A DNA stretch of 64,000 bases from Pilatotrama ljubarskyi (GCA_022385805.1 MU277678.1:169413-233412), one strand, 5' to 3'. Numbered from the stretch's first letter, positions 24,006 through 34,379 are shown. Numbers and translations: made by a program. The notes: a model not told the origin generated them from the letters alone.

Positions 24006-24554
24006 ATGAAAGCTGTGATCACCGCTCTCTCTCTTGTAGCCTTGGCGTTTGCTCAGAGCGTCACGATACTCTCCCCTGCTCCCGGTACCACGCTCTCGGC
24101 AGGGGAGTCATTTGTTGTCGACATCGACAAGGCAGTACGTGCTCCGTAAGACCTACGCTGTGCTCACTCAATTCATGGTGCCCGGATATAGGACTCCCTT
24201 TCGCCTTCTTACGACGTCTCCGTTGCCATAGGGCTCCAAAGCTGCGGAGAAACGCCATGCTCGCAGCTCGCCTCGGCAGGCATACTCGGAAATGTCCTCC
24301 ATGCGGGCGATTTCACGCCACAACTGCGGCCTAACAGCTCCCACTTGTTCCAGAACTACAGTGTTCAGGTGCCGTCCACCATGCAGACTGGTCCAGCTGT
24401 TCTCACCGTGGGCCACTTCTACCTGCTCGGCGTGAGTTCAGACGCATGATCGTCGTCTCAGTACGAAGTTGAAGGCTGATGTCAATGTTTTGCTAATCAG
24501 GCCGGTGCGAGTCCCGTCGTGGAGACGGTCAATGCAACCATCGTTATTCAATGA
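24006..24554 (+). CDS. Small secreted protein A (tandem duplicate)
   Basis: A 140-residue secreted protein of unknown function. The signal peptide MKAVITALSLVALAFAQ is followed by SVTILSPAPGTTLSAGESF, a beta-strand pattern like the Ig-like N-terminal part of Kre9/Knh1 and many small mushroom secreted proteins. Then come SYDVSVAIGLQSC, GDFTPQLRPNSSHLFQNYSV and FYLLGAGASPVVETVNATIV. Exons are 24006-24134, 24192-24431 and 24501-24554, with all introns in phase 0. N-glycosylation sites are NSS and NYS. Gene B downstream has the same exon layout and is clearly a tandem copy. Confidence 0.75.
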
Positions 24555-25598
24555 TTCCGAGTGATGCACCAGGCATACTGTATGCCTCCTAGTTCGCGGT
24601 CGGGTCAATTCCATCTGGCTGAAGTTCAGGGCGGCCATATGGTACTCGTGCCTGTTCATCGCGTCTTCTTGGATCTCTTGTAACTGTGTCGTATTGTAAT
24701 GCATTGCTATTTCTCAGATTTGAAGTCAGATTGAGCGCGTAGTGCGCTCGAGCGGTTCGCGTTTGTCTAGTCGTGAATTCTGCGATCAATACAGTCTCAT
24801 AGAGACGCTTGTCAGCGCGCTCTTCGTGCAGCGTGTTCTTCCGCCTCTCTTCCTCTCTTTCACAGTAGGCGATCGCATAGGATGAATTGCCGGCTAAGGA
24901 GTGCTGACTGCCAGCCTCAGGGGGAGTAAAATGTAGGAATTCAAGGTAGGCACCGATTTTGCTCTGACCCAGCAACTAGGAACGCCACTGGGATCACATT
25001 GAGGATCTCTGCGGCACCCAGGCTAGCTACTGAATGTCCAATCACTGGACCCGTACTAGGAGCTGTGCGTCGACCTTAAATGAGATTGGCCCGCAGTCCA
25101 AACAAAGCGCTCCGACTCGGACCTCGCAGCTCGCCCATACGTCAATGTTTCCACTGGCGTTCATTGGCACGCAGTACGGCAGCCCAGAGGTCTCGCCGGC
25201 AAACATGTTGAGGGGATTCTACAGCCTCGTTGGGCCAAACGACAGTTTGAAATATCGTGCACACTCCAAATCAGTCAAAGAGACTTCGCTTTGGAGGCAT
25301 CTCATCACCCGTCGCCTTCACGGCGATTTGGGATAATTCCGGTAGGTGCATGCCAAGTCCACCGAGATCCATTTGCCGAGGGGACCTCCGATATTTTGAG
25401 GTGGGGTACCACTGCGAGTCTACAGGACAAGCTCTCTGCGTCATGCTGGCCTGTCTGATGCGCAGTGTCACCCCAGTCGCTGCTTAGGTATATAATTGCT
25501 ATGCCAGCACCTCTTCTACGTCAGTAGTAGCCCGCCAGGTCCCGCACTCACCAGTCTCACCTGTGATTCCCTGCAATACCGCCGTCAATCCCGTCGCC
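24555..25598. other. Intergenic region between the two secreted-protein copies
   Basis: It holds the 3' flank of gene A and the duplicated upstream block of gene B (about 25010-25495). No other gene is recognised. Confidence 0.5.
25489..25495 (+). promoter_or_regulatory. TATA-like element of secreted protein gene B
   Basis: TATATAA lies about 105-110 bp before the ATG at 25599, the same place as the TATAAAAG of gene A. Confidence 0.5.
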
Positions 25599-26158
25599 AT
25601 GATGAAAGCTGCAACTATCGTTCTCTCTGTTATTGCCTCCGCAGTCGCTCAGAGTGTGACCATACTCTCTCCCGCACCGCGCACCACACTCTCGCCGGGG
25701 AGCACGTTCGTTGTCGACGTAGATGAGCTTCCGGTGCGTCTCCGTGAACCGTCTAGTTCCTCGCTTCTTGAATGACACCAGATCTTAGGACCCCATTTTG
25801 CCTTCTTACGATGTCTCCATCGCCATAGGCCTCGAAAGCTGCGGCGCGAATCGGACGCAGAATGAATGCGTCCAGCTCGCCTCGGAGGACATGCTCGGAA
25901 CCGTCCTCTATGCCGGCGACTTCACACCACAGCCACGGCCCAACAGTACCCACTTGTTCCAGAATTACACCGTGCAGGTACCATCGACCATGGAGCGTGG
26001 TCAAGCTCTCCTCAACGTGGCCCACTTCTACCTTGGCGGGGTGGGTTTCGCCGCATAGCTGGAGTCCCAGCACCGAGCTAAGCTGACTATCTTTGGATTT
26101 TCAGGACGGAGCGAGTCCCTCTCTGGAGACGATCAGTCTCTTCGTCACGATCTACTAG
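25599..26158 (+). CDS. Small secreted protein B (tandem duplicate, stop codon formed by a transposon)
   Basis: A paralogue of protein A, 146 residues: signal peptide MMKAATIVLSVIASAVAQ, then SVTILSPAPRTTLSPGS, PSYDVSIAIGLESCG, GDFTPQPRPNSTHLFQNYTV and DGASPSLETISLFVTIY. Exons are 25599-25733, 25789-26040 and 26105-26158. The insert QNECVQLASED is longer than in A. Its last codons read ATC TAC TAG, but the Tc1 element begins at 26155, so the C of TAC and the TAG are transposon bases. Removing the element and one TA would restore ATC TAG, a stop one codon earlier. The protein is therefore intact, with a single added Tyr. The native 3' UTR now lies more than 1.3 kb away. Confidence 0.75.
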
Positions 26159-26184
26159 TGGGCGCTAAAAGTATGGAAACGCCG
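26155..26184 (+). repeat. Left terminal inverted repeat of the Tc1 element
   Basis: It matches the reverse complement of 27454-27483 at 29 of 30 positions. The single difference is the third base (A here, C in the other copy). Confidence 0.9.
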
Positions 26185-26296
26185 ACCCATTTTGGGTCGC
26201 TCTTTTCCCACGCCCAAAATTCGCGATATATTGGTAGTCTTTCCATGGGTCCTTCAATGTAAGAAAATATGGATGGATATGTATAATGCAGTACAA

Positions 26297-27373
26297 TCAA
26301 TACTTGGTTTGCCGTCCATGTACCCGCAGAACAGCCCTGACCCTTGCGCCCATCCTCGATGTCTCCCGCTTGACCACCTCATCTGGCATTTCCTCCCACG
26401 CCGCCTTCGCTGCTTCCCAAAGCGAGTTCAACGACTTGTAGGCCCCAGGGGTATCTTGCACCCGCTTCTTCAGTTTGAACCAGATTGGCTCAATAGGGTT
26501 CAAATCAGGCGAACTTGGCGGATGCTCCAGTCGCTCGATGCCCAGTCAGAGACGTGCTTGTGCAGCGATCTTTGCCTTGTGTGCAGGAGCTCCATCTTCC
26601 ACCACCAGCATCCTCTTACCCGTCAGATCCTGCATCTGTGTATAGAATGCCAGGAGAGGGCCTTCAAGGATCTGTTCCACGTACCCCTGCGCATCCAAAC
26701 CACCACGACTGCCCAAGGTGCGTGACCCAGCAGACTTTTGTTGAGACCGTGGCAAATCCAGACGCACAAGGGGCCCCTTCCTCCCATGCGCAATGCAGCC
26801 CCAGACCATTACAGTCTGTTTGCTGCTGGTAGGAAAGGTGGGTGCGACACACTCAGGTAAATTACTTTCGCCAGGTCGGCGAGTAACATACCGGTGTGTC
26901 ACAACCTCACCTAAACGCAACGCAGTCTCATCTGTCCAGATGACTTGCGTCCAGTCCCTTTTCAGGTTCTGGCGTGCCCATTTACGGCGCTTGCGCATGG
27001 TTGCGAGGGATAGGAAGGGCTTACGACGGGCAACATACCGGCGATATCCTGCCTCCCGCGCAGTCTGACGGACCTGCCTCTCCGAGTACCCTCCAGCTTC
27101 CTTCCCAATCCACTTGTAAGGCCAAAAGCGGTGTTGTTTGATAGTTCGGATGATCTTCCGCTTGTCACGGGGAGTGAGGGTTCGAGGTCGGCCAGAACGA
27201 GGAAGAGAGTGGCGAGTGTGATAGACCTCATCACGCTTGACTGTTTTGTAGCAGGTGGATTTAGCAACTCCTAGCCGCCTGGCTATCTCCTGATAGGAGA
27301 AGCCTGCATTATGGAGGGCAATAATTTGACCACGCTTAGAGGGGGAGAGTTCAGTGGTGCCAGCAGGAGCCAT
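26297..27373 (-). pseudogene. Tc1-type transposase with one in-frame stop codon
   Basis: Cut-and-paste transposase, about 358 codons. The N-terminal helix-turn-helix reads SPSKRGQIIALHNAGFSYQE then IARRLGVAKSTCYK. A second DNA-binding segment carries RSGRPRTLTPRDKRKI. The DDE domain has the first Asp in VIWTDETALRL, the second in LVVEDGAPAHKAK and the Glu in NPIEPIWFKLKKRV. Counting the codons between the second Asp and the Glu gives 34, the Tc1 spacing. A TGA at 26546-26548 interrupts the frame between those two residues, 15 codons after the second Asp. The frame continues unchanged on the other side, so this is a nonsense change, not a frameshift. The product would lack its catalytic Glu, so this copy is probably non-autonomous unless the stop is read through. 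Confidence 0.88.
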
Positions 27374-27453
27374 GATAGTGGTTGTGGTTAAAGAGATATA
27401 TTGATCAAAAGTTGGGTTACGGATTTCGGCGCCTAACGTGACGCGTGACGTAA

Positions 27454-27483
27454 CGGCGTTTCCATACTTTTAGCGCCCACGAG
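27454..27483 (-). repeat. Right terminal inverted repeat of the Tc1 element
   Basis: Partner of 26155-26184. It is followed by the TA duplication at 27484-27485. Confidence 0.9.
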
Positions 27484-27485
27484 TA

Positions 27486-27922
27486 GTTGTCGGGGCAGCC
27501 TTAGCAGTGGTCATTTACGTTGAGTCGTTAGGCCATTTCGCTGTGTCGCGCCTATGGCACTCAAAGCCATGCAATGTATCTTCTTGGAGTTTGTCACGGA
27601 TGTGGGCACCTACAGCTCGGCGCCGATCTGCTCCTCTCCGGTATGCGTGGCCGAGCAGTGTCTGGAACGGCAGAGGCGATCGTGGACGAGAGGCTGACAG
27701 TGACGGCCATGCCGAACCACAGCACCTTCCGCATATGGTATAGACGCCGGCATTTGATAGCTTGTTGATTGACACGTGATGAATGCGACGCGACGCGACT
27801 GTTTGTTCCTTGTTTGTTGTCATCCGCTCTCGAGAGCAATAAGAACCCGCCCGCCTCATCGTCTTCTCCTCGTACCAAACCATCATCATGTTTACCCATT
27901 TACCTTCCCCCACTTGACCTCC
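27486..27922. other. Region between the Tc1 element and the membrane-protein gene
   Basis: The left part is probably the displaced 3' UTR of secreted protein B. The right part is upstream of the gene at 27923. That gene's frame stays open back to an ATG at 27776, so the start could be earlier. No other feature is recognised. Confidence 0.45.
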
Positions 27923-29269
27923 ATGCTTATATATCCTCTCGCCCTCGTCGCTGCGCTCCTCTTCCGTGCGCTCACCGACATCTCTGTTGTCTACCTCGCG
28001 CCCTTGGTCACTCGTTTTCACATTCCACTCCTTACAGTCACTCCTTCCACCATACACTCGTTTGCATCACTGTCGTTACCGTTTGGCGCACCGTCTCCCC
28101 TCAGAACCCCGTCAACACCCGTTCACTACGACTGGCAAGACTATGGCTCCTGCGTTGAACTGGATTGCTCTCTCTCTACACTTCCTGAGTACTCCCAGTC
28201 TACACCCGCCGTAGTTGCATCTTTGCCATCCGCGCTTGGAACTCTTGTGCCTCTAACTCAGGCCTCGAGAGCACGGCTTCCGCCGCCGCCACACCATGCG
28301 CCTCCTGCTATCTGGTCTGGATACTTGGTCGACTTTCTGGTCGTCTGTGGCTACCTAGCTGCCCTCTACTGGATGTCTCTTGGCTTCGCTATACTGGCCT
28401 GCATCGCCTTCCACCGTGTTGCCTCTGCCGTGGACGTGCAGCGTATGGACTCGCCGTGGTCGTTCTACTCGCCCGGATTGCTCGCGGAGACTTCGTGTGT
28501 TTGTCGCCCGATTTCGTGCGCGCCCGATCTCCTCGTCCCCAATTCGTCCCGAGTACACCGCATCGCCCGAACTATACGTCCTGTACCTCCCGCTTTGGTC
28601 GCACCGACAACTGCTCCTGTGTCGGAGAAGGTCGAGACTCCCCACAGAGGATCGCGTGGCGGAAAACGACAACATCGTCGCCGCCATGCTCAGGTACGCG
28701 TTGTGTCTTCCATGAATCGACGACCCTGTCTGACGTCGCTATAGGATATTCGTCAGACACAACTTGAGGTCGGCGTCCCTCCTGCGCCCCTTCTTCCCTC
28801 CACCTCTGGCATCTCTACCGCCGAAACTCGTCCACTGCGTCCTCATCTGTGGGACGCACCAGTAGACTCCCAATCACCAGAGTCGACCTTCATCTCCGAC
28901 GGTCGCGGTCGTATTGTATCCATCGCCGATGCCCGAAAAGCCCCCTTCGTCGGCGCACGTCGACTTCTAGCCACGCCGGCTAAACGGGCCCAACCTGCTA
29001 CCCGGGCATCGACTCGTACTGTTACCCCGCCACCTTCGGTCGTTCCACAGGCGGCACCTGTGGAGGCCGTCCGTGGGCGCACGTATTCGCATCGCGGTAC
29101 GCCGCCGCCCACGCGGCCTGCGATTACAATCTCGCGTCGCATGCCATCGCTGGAATCAAATCTGGCGAACGTAACCATCCACACTTTGCCTACGGGCAAG
29201 CTCAACCAACGCGCCAGGCGGGCGCTGATGTCACGGCCTACCCTCCACGAATTCCTCGACACTCCTTAG
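27923..29269 (+). CDS. Unrecognised membrane protein with long disordered C-terminal tail
   Basis: I do not recognise this protein. Two exons, 27923-28693 and 28745-29269, give 431 residues; the intron ends CGCTATAG. The N-terminus MLIYPLALVAALLFRALTDI is hydrophobic and could be a signal anchor. A second strong hydrophobic segment, YLVDFLVVCGYLAALYWMSL plus GFAILACIAF, lies near residues 135-165. A basic patch (RGSRGGKRQHRRRH) ends exon 1. Exon 2 is Pro/Thr/Ser/Arg-rich (ATPAKRAQPATRASTRTVTP) and ends RPTLHEFLDTP. An alternative ATG at 27776 would add 49 residues. The order of two hydrophobic parts then a disordered basic tail fits a small type II or two-pass membrane protein. It may be lineage-specific. 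Confidence 0.5.
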
Positions 29270-29848
29270 GCATCGAGACTCTGCGGCAGCCGTTCCCATC
29301 CTTATACTCACTATCTACTCCCATTATGCTTACCAACCACTTACCGTCCTAACGGCATCTGTCCTTACATACTGATCAGCCTGGGCTGCGCTACAGTACT
29401 CATACGTTCGGCGACGGCTGACCATGACAGGGTCAGAACCTGGCCAGTTCTGACCCTGTCATGGTCAGCCGTCGCCCATACATATTCCTCGACTTGTATA
29501 CGCGTGGCCTCGCGATGTATGCCATGTGTCAAAGTTTGCCACTTCAAACGACGCTGCCTTCCGCGCGAGACTATCGGCAGTGTATCAATGCTATAGACCA
29601 CCCCGAGTGACATTCTGGTCGTGGACAGAGTGGTTGGAGACTCGGAACATGAGTGACAAAGAGAGCCTCCGCATGATCATGGCTGTGAGGCGCCGGGCAC
29701 TTTGGGCGCCTACAGATGTCCCTGGACCCGCATGCGAATCTCGATTCTCGCTCTCTGTTCACTCCATGACAGCAGCAGTGCCGCTGCTGGTCCACCCGCC
29801 TAACTTATAACATACGTCTATGCGCAGGATTTCCGAGACGCTGCCACC
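29270..29848. other. Intergenic region containing a long palindrome
   Basis: Apart from the inverted repeat at 29410-29476 (listed separately), nothing is recognised. The right end is the upstream region of the 5-phosphatase gene. Confidence 0.5.
29410..29476. repeat. 67-bp near-perfect inverted repeat (cruciform/hairpin)
   Basis: Perfect 30-bp arms at 29410-29439 and 29447-29476 start GGCGACGGCTGACCATGACA and end in its complement. The 7 bases between them (CTGGCCA) allow three more pairs with a one-base bulge. No obvious target duplication or transposase lies next to it. Confidence 0.85.
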
Positions 29849-31385
29849 ATGACTGTCGACCCCTCCCGCCCACTGGTCCAAATAGCCTCGTACAACACAA
29901 ACCTCCAGGCCGAGCGCGGGCTGCCCCAGGATCTTGTGGACTGGCTTTCTCCCACTCTCCAGGTCTCCACCTTTCTCGCGCGCGAGCAGCGCGCCCCCGA
30001 CATATTTGCTGTGGGCTTTCAAGAGCTCTTGCCTCTACATCTCGGTTGTAAGTACCCCCGCTGCTCTAGACTCCCAGGAAGCGACTGAACGCCACGAGAA
30101 TAGTGGCAGGACTCTCCAAAGGGGTCATCGAGAGCCGCAACGCCCTCATCCTCTCGCAAATCGAACAGCACGCGCCAAATAAGGAGCGCTACACGCTCAT
30201 CGCAAAGGTTGTCAACGTCGGCGTCGCGCTGCTCGTGTACGGGCGCGACGACGGTGTGGGGCGCCGCGCGTGCGACGTGCAGACGCAGTGGACAGGCTGC
30301 GGCCCGTTGTATATGGGCAACAAGGGCGCGGTCGGCGTACGCTTCCGCGTGCCTGACGAGGGCGGAGGTCTGGGCGAGGTATACACGTACGTTTCATATG
30401 CTCTTCAATCGCGGGTGGGTGGAGCCGGACTAACGAAGGGCGGCGGAGACAGCTTCGTCTGCGCGCACCTCACTGCGCATGCTCTCAAGCTCGCGGACCG
30501 GATACAGGACTACAACCACATCGTCGGCTCGCTGCTCTTCCCCCCGCTCCCGGGCTCCGAGTTGAGCGCGCCGACGACTATGTTCGCGACCTCGCACCTG
30601 TTCTTCTTCGGGGACCTGAACTTCCGTCTCGCGCTCCCGCCTACGCACGCGCTCGCGCCGCGCGAGCAGCTCGGGAGCCTTGTACAGACGCTATCGACGG
30701 AGGAGGGCCGGGCGGCGCTGAAGGAGTACGACCAGCTGCTGATCGAGCGCGACGTGAAGGGCACGGTGTTTCAGGGCTTCCGCGAGGGTGAGTTTTGGCG
30801 GTTCAAGTGCAGCTACAAGTTCCGCCTGGGCAGGGTGGATGAATACGAGTGCGTTCCCCCTCTCTCATACTGAAGCCTGCTCCGCGATTGACGCGCCTTC
30901 GCGTGAAGTCCGAAGCGCATGCCTGCGTGGACAGACCGTATCATGTACGCGACGCACGCAGACTCGCCCGACGCGCCCCAGACGTCCCACATCACTAACG
31001 TGCTGTATACCACGATACCCTCATATACCACTTCAGACCACGTACGTTCCATCCCCGCGCCGTTCCACGACCTGCCACCACTAACCGCACGTCCGCGCAG
31101 AAACCCATCGTCTCATTACTCCTCCTACCCCCTCCCACACGAGCAAACGCGACCGTGCCCGTACTCCGCCTCCCAGAAGGATACCGCCCGAAGCCCGACC
31201 CGTGGGCGAACGCGAAGAAGTACACGGGCCGCACGCTCGACCGGCTCATCGGCTACTGCTGGTGGCTGCTCACCATGCTCGGCGCGGGCTCCGCCGTGGT
31301 CGGCCTCGGTAACCTCGTCGTGAGCCTGGGGTTCTGGCGGTGGTGGCAGGCGCGTTCTCCGGAGCAGGAGCTGTTGCTGCCTTGA
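29849..31385 (+). CDS. Inositol polyphosphate 5-phosphatase with C-terminal membrane anchor
   Basis: Removes the 5-phosphate from phosphoinositides or soluble inositol phosphates. Family motifs appear in order: ASYNTNLQA, PDIFAVGFQELLPLHLG, GNKGAVGVRF, FVCAHLTAHALKLADRIQDY and LFFFGDLNFRLALP. The second catalytic motif comes after an intron: DEYDPKRMPAWTDRIMYATH, then TTSDHKPIVSLL. It has no Sac1 domain, SH2 or RhoGAP domain, so it is a short stand-alone phosphatase. The C-terminus has a predicted membrane span, YCWWLLTMLGAGSAVVGLGN plus LVVSLGFWRWW, and ends ELLLP, so it may be tail-anchored. Classical PAWCDR is PAWTDR here. The ATG has a good context, GCCACCATG. Confidence 0.87.
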
Positions 31386-31686
31386 CCGTCGACTTCGTGC
31401 GTCGGTCCGATAGGTCGTGTCTCTTGTGTTGCATACTGTACGCGCCCCACGTCCTGTGGTCATGTAGCTCTTGTATGGCTCGGTGTACTTTGTAATTTGC
31501 TCTTTGCTTGCGCGCGTGAGGTACATCAACGTCAGGAAATTACGTCTACAGGTAGGGTCGCTTCGAGGAGAAATCTGTTTTACAACAAACCGATCCAAAG
31601 ACGACCATAAACAGAGGAAGAGAACATGTATGTAGTCCACAGCTTCGCGGAGAGTCTAGGCGAGAAAAATACCACTATGTCACGGC
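31386..31686. other. Convergent 3' region between 5-phosphatase and MFS gene 1
   Basis: About 300 bp between two stop codons on opposite strands. No coding sequence or repeat is recognised. Confidence 0.5.
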
Positions 31687-34379
31687 CTACGGCTTCATGA
31701 CCCTCTTGCCTCTCTCCTCATCGACATCGTCAATAACGATGAGCGGCTGAGGCATCTCAACAAGAGTCTCCTCGCGGTCCGGATGGGCAGGTACCGCGGC
31801 ACTGGCCGCGGCCTGCAGCTGCTCCTCGACATCGACGTCGGGTCCTGTCAAGGCGTGCTTTGGCAAACGCACGAAGGCGAGCAGGAGGCAGGATACGGTC
31901 ACTGCCCCAGCGGCGAGGAAGAACATCGCCTTTGGGAACGTCCCCACCGTCTTCGCGTACGTGAGGCCGTACACGAACGGCCCGAAAATCTGTGCGCTGC
32001 ATACCAAGCCGCATCAGCTGATGCTCTCCACGACAACGACGAAGGTGAAAAAAGGAGGGCGCAAGACGCACCTCAACGCCTGCACGACGCTCATCGCGCC
32101 AAACAGCTTGCCCGTGTCCTTCCCGCCGCGCCGGTTGTACAGCGTGAGCGCGACGCTCTGGATCGCGGGCCCAAACCCCATGCCAAGCGAGCCGAGGCAC
32201 GACGTCGCCGCAAATGCGAGCCCGTTCGGCGCGAGGGTGAGCAGCACGTACGTCAGGGCGTCGATCGCGAGCGACCCCCGCGCGAGCTTCAGGTCGAACT
32301 CCGGGGAGTGCTGGTGGCTCTGGTGCGAGAGTTGGCGGGAGGGGGAGGGTCGGGCTGGGGAAGAGGAAGGTGCCGCCGGAGATGGGGAGGCGGAGCGAGC
32401 GCGGCCGTCTAGAGGTTCGGCGGGCTCGGTAGGGAGCTGGATGGGCGGTGGGGTAGGCTTCGCAAACCGGATGATTACTAGAGGTGAAGCAGGAGTGTCA
32501 GCTCGTAGGCGCATGCGGCAGCATTACAGCTTCGCTACGCACGTGGTAGGATTACGGTCAGGAAGAGAGCTCGGGTGACACCGATAGTGCTGAACCAGTA
32601 GCCAACCTGCGCAAAGCGTCGTATGAGCCCAGGATATGGACACCTAGGCGGAGTTACATACCTCTTCCGTGTTCCACTCGAAGAACGTCTGAATATACTG
32701 CATAATGTACACGTATGAACCCTGCGACGGCCCGTCAGAAACACCATACGAAGTATTTGGTATGTGCTTCCACTCACCATTAATGAAATAGTAAACCCAT
32801 ATGCCATGACAACAAGACACAAACTCCAGTCGCGCCTCTTCCCCTTCGACGGCGTACCGCCCTCGTTCAGCTCAATCGGGAGGAACAGCATGAGCGGTGT
32901 CAAGAAGGCAAACATTCTCTTCAGCAAGACCAACAGCCCGCCATGGGCATGTGCAGCGCGATACTCCTCCTCTTCAGCCTGCTGACGGATCCGCGCTGCT
33001 TGCCTCTCCTGCGGATGGAGCGACTCCGGAATGACGAACCAGATGAGGAGTGCGTAGACGAGGTGCAGGGCAGCGGCGACATAGAAAACGGAGATAAACT
33101 GCTTGGTGAAGCGGATCAACAGCCCGCCGAGGGTTGGACCGATGGCCATGCCTGTGAAGAGCAGGCCGAGGTGTCGAGAGAAAATCTTGGAACTGCGACG
33201 GCGAGATGAGTCCCTGTAACAAGCGCCGTAGGGGAGATTTGGGCTCACCGGCTAGCCGGCGACGTGCAATCAGACATGTATGCGTGAACATTCGCAGACA
33301 TAGAAGACAAACCTAAGGTGGGAAGAATCAGTAAACCGCAAGGGACCGGAGACCCGCGAAGCGGTCCGCTTACCTCCCAGTAAACCCTCCAGGATGGGTC
33401 CGACGATCAAGAAGAAGTACCCTCCTGGCAATTGTTTGTGGAAGAAATACACCAGTATCAGGTTGACGTCCGTCAACAGAATGCCGACGACGGAGCAGCT
33501 CATGACCCTCGTACGACCATAGCGGTCGGACAGCTGATGAGGCAAGACAGCAGCTTGTCAGCCACAGTGCTTCGTGCAGCTGCTAATGAAAGCGTACCCC
33601 GCCCCACCAAGCGGTGGTCATGCAACTCAGGACGCCCATTACGGTCGTCATGATGATGTTGAGCTCCGCGACCGCGGCGGAAACGACCGGGTCCGCGTGA
33701 CATACCCTTTGGCTGGGTTCTATCGAGAGGCATGAGTAGCGACTTGAGCGTGATCGTCAGCAAGCCTCACCATCAAGAGTAAATGTATAGTTTGTGAGGC
33801 CGAGGAAGGACAACACGTCGCGATCGGGGTTCACGACTGGCTTATGAACCTGACACGCAAGATAGGTATAGAGCTCGATCTTGGCGGCTGCGGTGATGGT
33901 CATCGCAATAGCGGAGAACGGCACATATGCCAGGAACCTATTGAACGGTGGAGACGACTCGCGTCAAGTACAGAGGTTACACGACTAAGTGATTGACCGA
34001 GTACTGACCACCACGGCGACGGCCTCTTCCACCAAGGTAGCTTCTTCCTCCATTCATGGTCGATGTTGAAGACCTCCTCCTCGCGTTCCTCAGCCGACAT
34101 GTCCAGAGGCCCCTCTTCCTCCGCGAGCGTCTCCTCGCTGTCGTGATGGTGTGGGTGCACAAACTCGTGCAACAACTCCGCAGTCTCCTCGCCGACAGAT
34201 CCACCGGGGACCATGAGATCATCCGGGCCCTGGGGCAGCAACGGAATCGAGGAGGCTGTCGTATGGCGAGAGCCGCGAGGGCGCGAGCCCGGACGCGAAC
34301 CAGGGCGCGAACCAGGGCGCGAACCAGGGCGGGAGTCTTGCCTGAGGAGGGAAACGTCTCGGGATGTCGGGCGCGACAT
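31687..34379 (-). CDS. Major facilitator superfamily transporter 1 (TetA-like)
   Basis: Predicted 12-helix proton-coupled transporter of the drug/tetracycline-resistance-like group, substrate unknown. The cytoplasmic N-terminus of about 130 residues is unusual: it has an RPGS tandem repeat, then acidic and His-rich sequence, then WRKKLPWWKRPSPWW just before the first helix. Helix signatures include AYVPFSAIAMTITAAAK, DRYGRTRVMSCSVVGILLTD (motif A) and GMAIGPTLGGLLI (motif C-like). The central loop carries WFVIPESLHPQERQAAR. The second half has KRRDWSLCLVVMAYGF and, near the end, FGPFVYGLTYAKTVGTFPKA. The C-terminal tail ends GKRVMKP. It is a tandem paralogue of the gene at 35091-37265, with the same orientation and order of motifs. 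Confidence 0.8.
34284..34333 (-). repeat. 12-bp minisatellite encoding SRPG repeats
   Basis: About four head-to-tail units of GCGAACCAGGGC (first unit degenerate) lie inside the first exon of MFS gene 1. On the minus strand they encode repeated Ser-Arg-Pro-Gly, and the 12-bp unit keeps the frame when copy number changes. Confidence 0.8.

Larger units (their letters stand above)
26155..27483 (-). mobile_element. Tc1/mariner-superfamily transposon (Tc1 type, DD34E), 1329 bp
   Basis: Terminal inverted repeats of 30 bp lie at 26155-26184 and 27454-27483, with one mismatch. Each begins CT(A/C)GTGGGCGCTAAAAG and contains TATGGAAACGCCG. TA dinucleotides flank both sides (26153-26154 and 27484-27485), the usual target duplication of this superfamily. 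It encodes one transposase on the minus strand. The near-identical ends suggest recent insertion. The insertion point is the stop codon of secreted protein B, with the transposase antisense to the host gene. Confidence 0.93.

Noticed and set aside
26155..27483. Fot1/pogo-type (DD35D) classification of the transposon
   Set aside because: The third catalytic residue is Glu in NPIEP, and 34 codons separate it from the second Asp, which is the Tc1 arrangement.
27515..28057. 180-codon minus-strand open frame opposite the membrane-protein gene
   Set aside because: It overlaps the better-supported plus-strand gene and shows no family resemblance.
34284..34333. Possible CRISPR-like or regulatory direct repeats
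   Set aside because: The units are contiguous 12-mers without spacers and encode SRPG in frame; it is a coding minisatellite in a eukaryotic gene.
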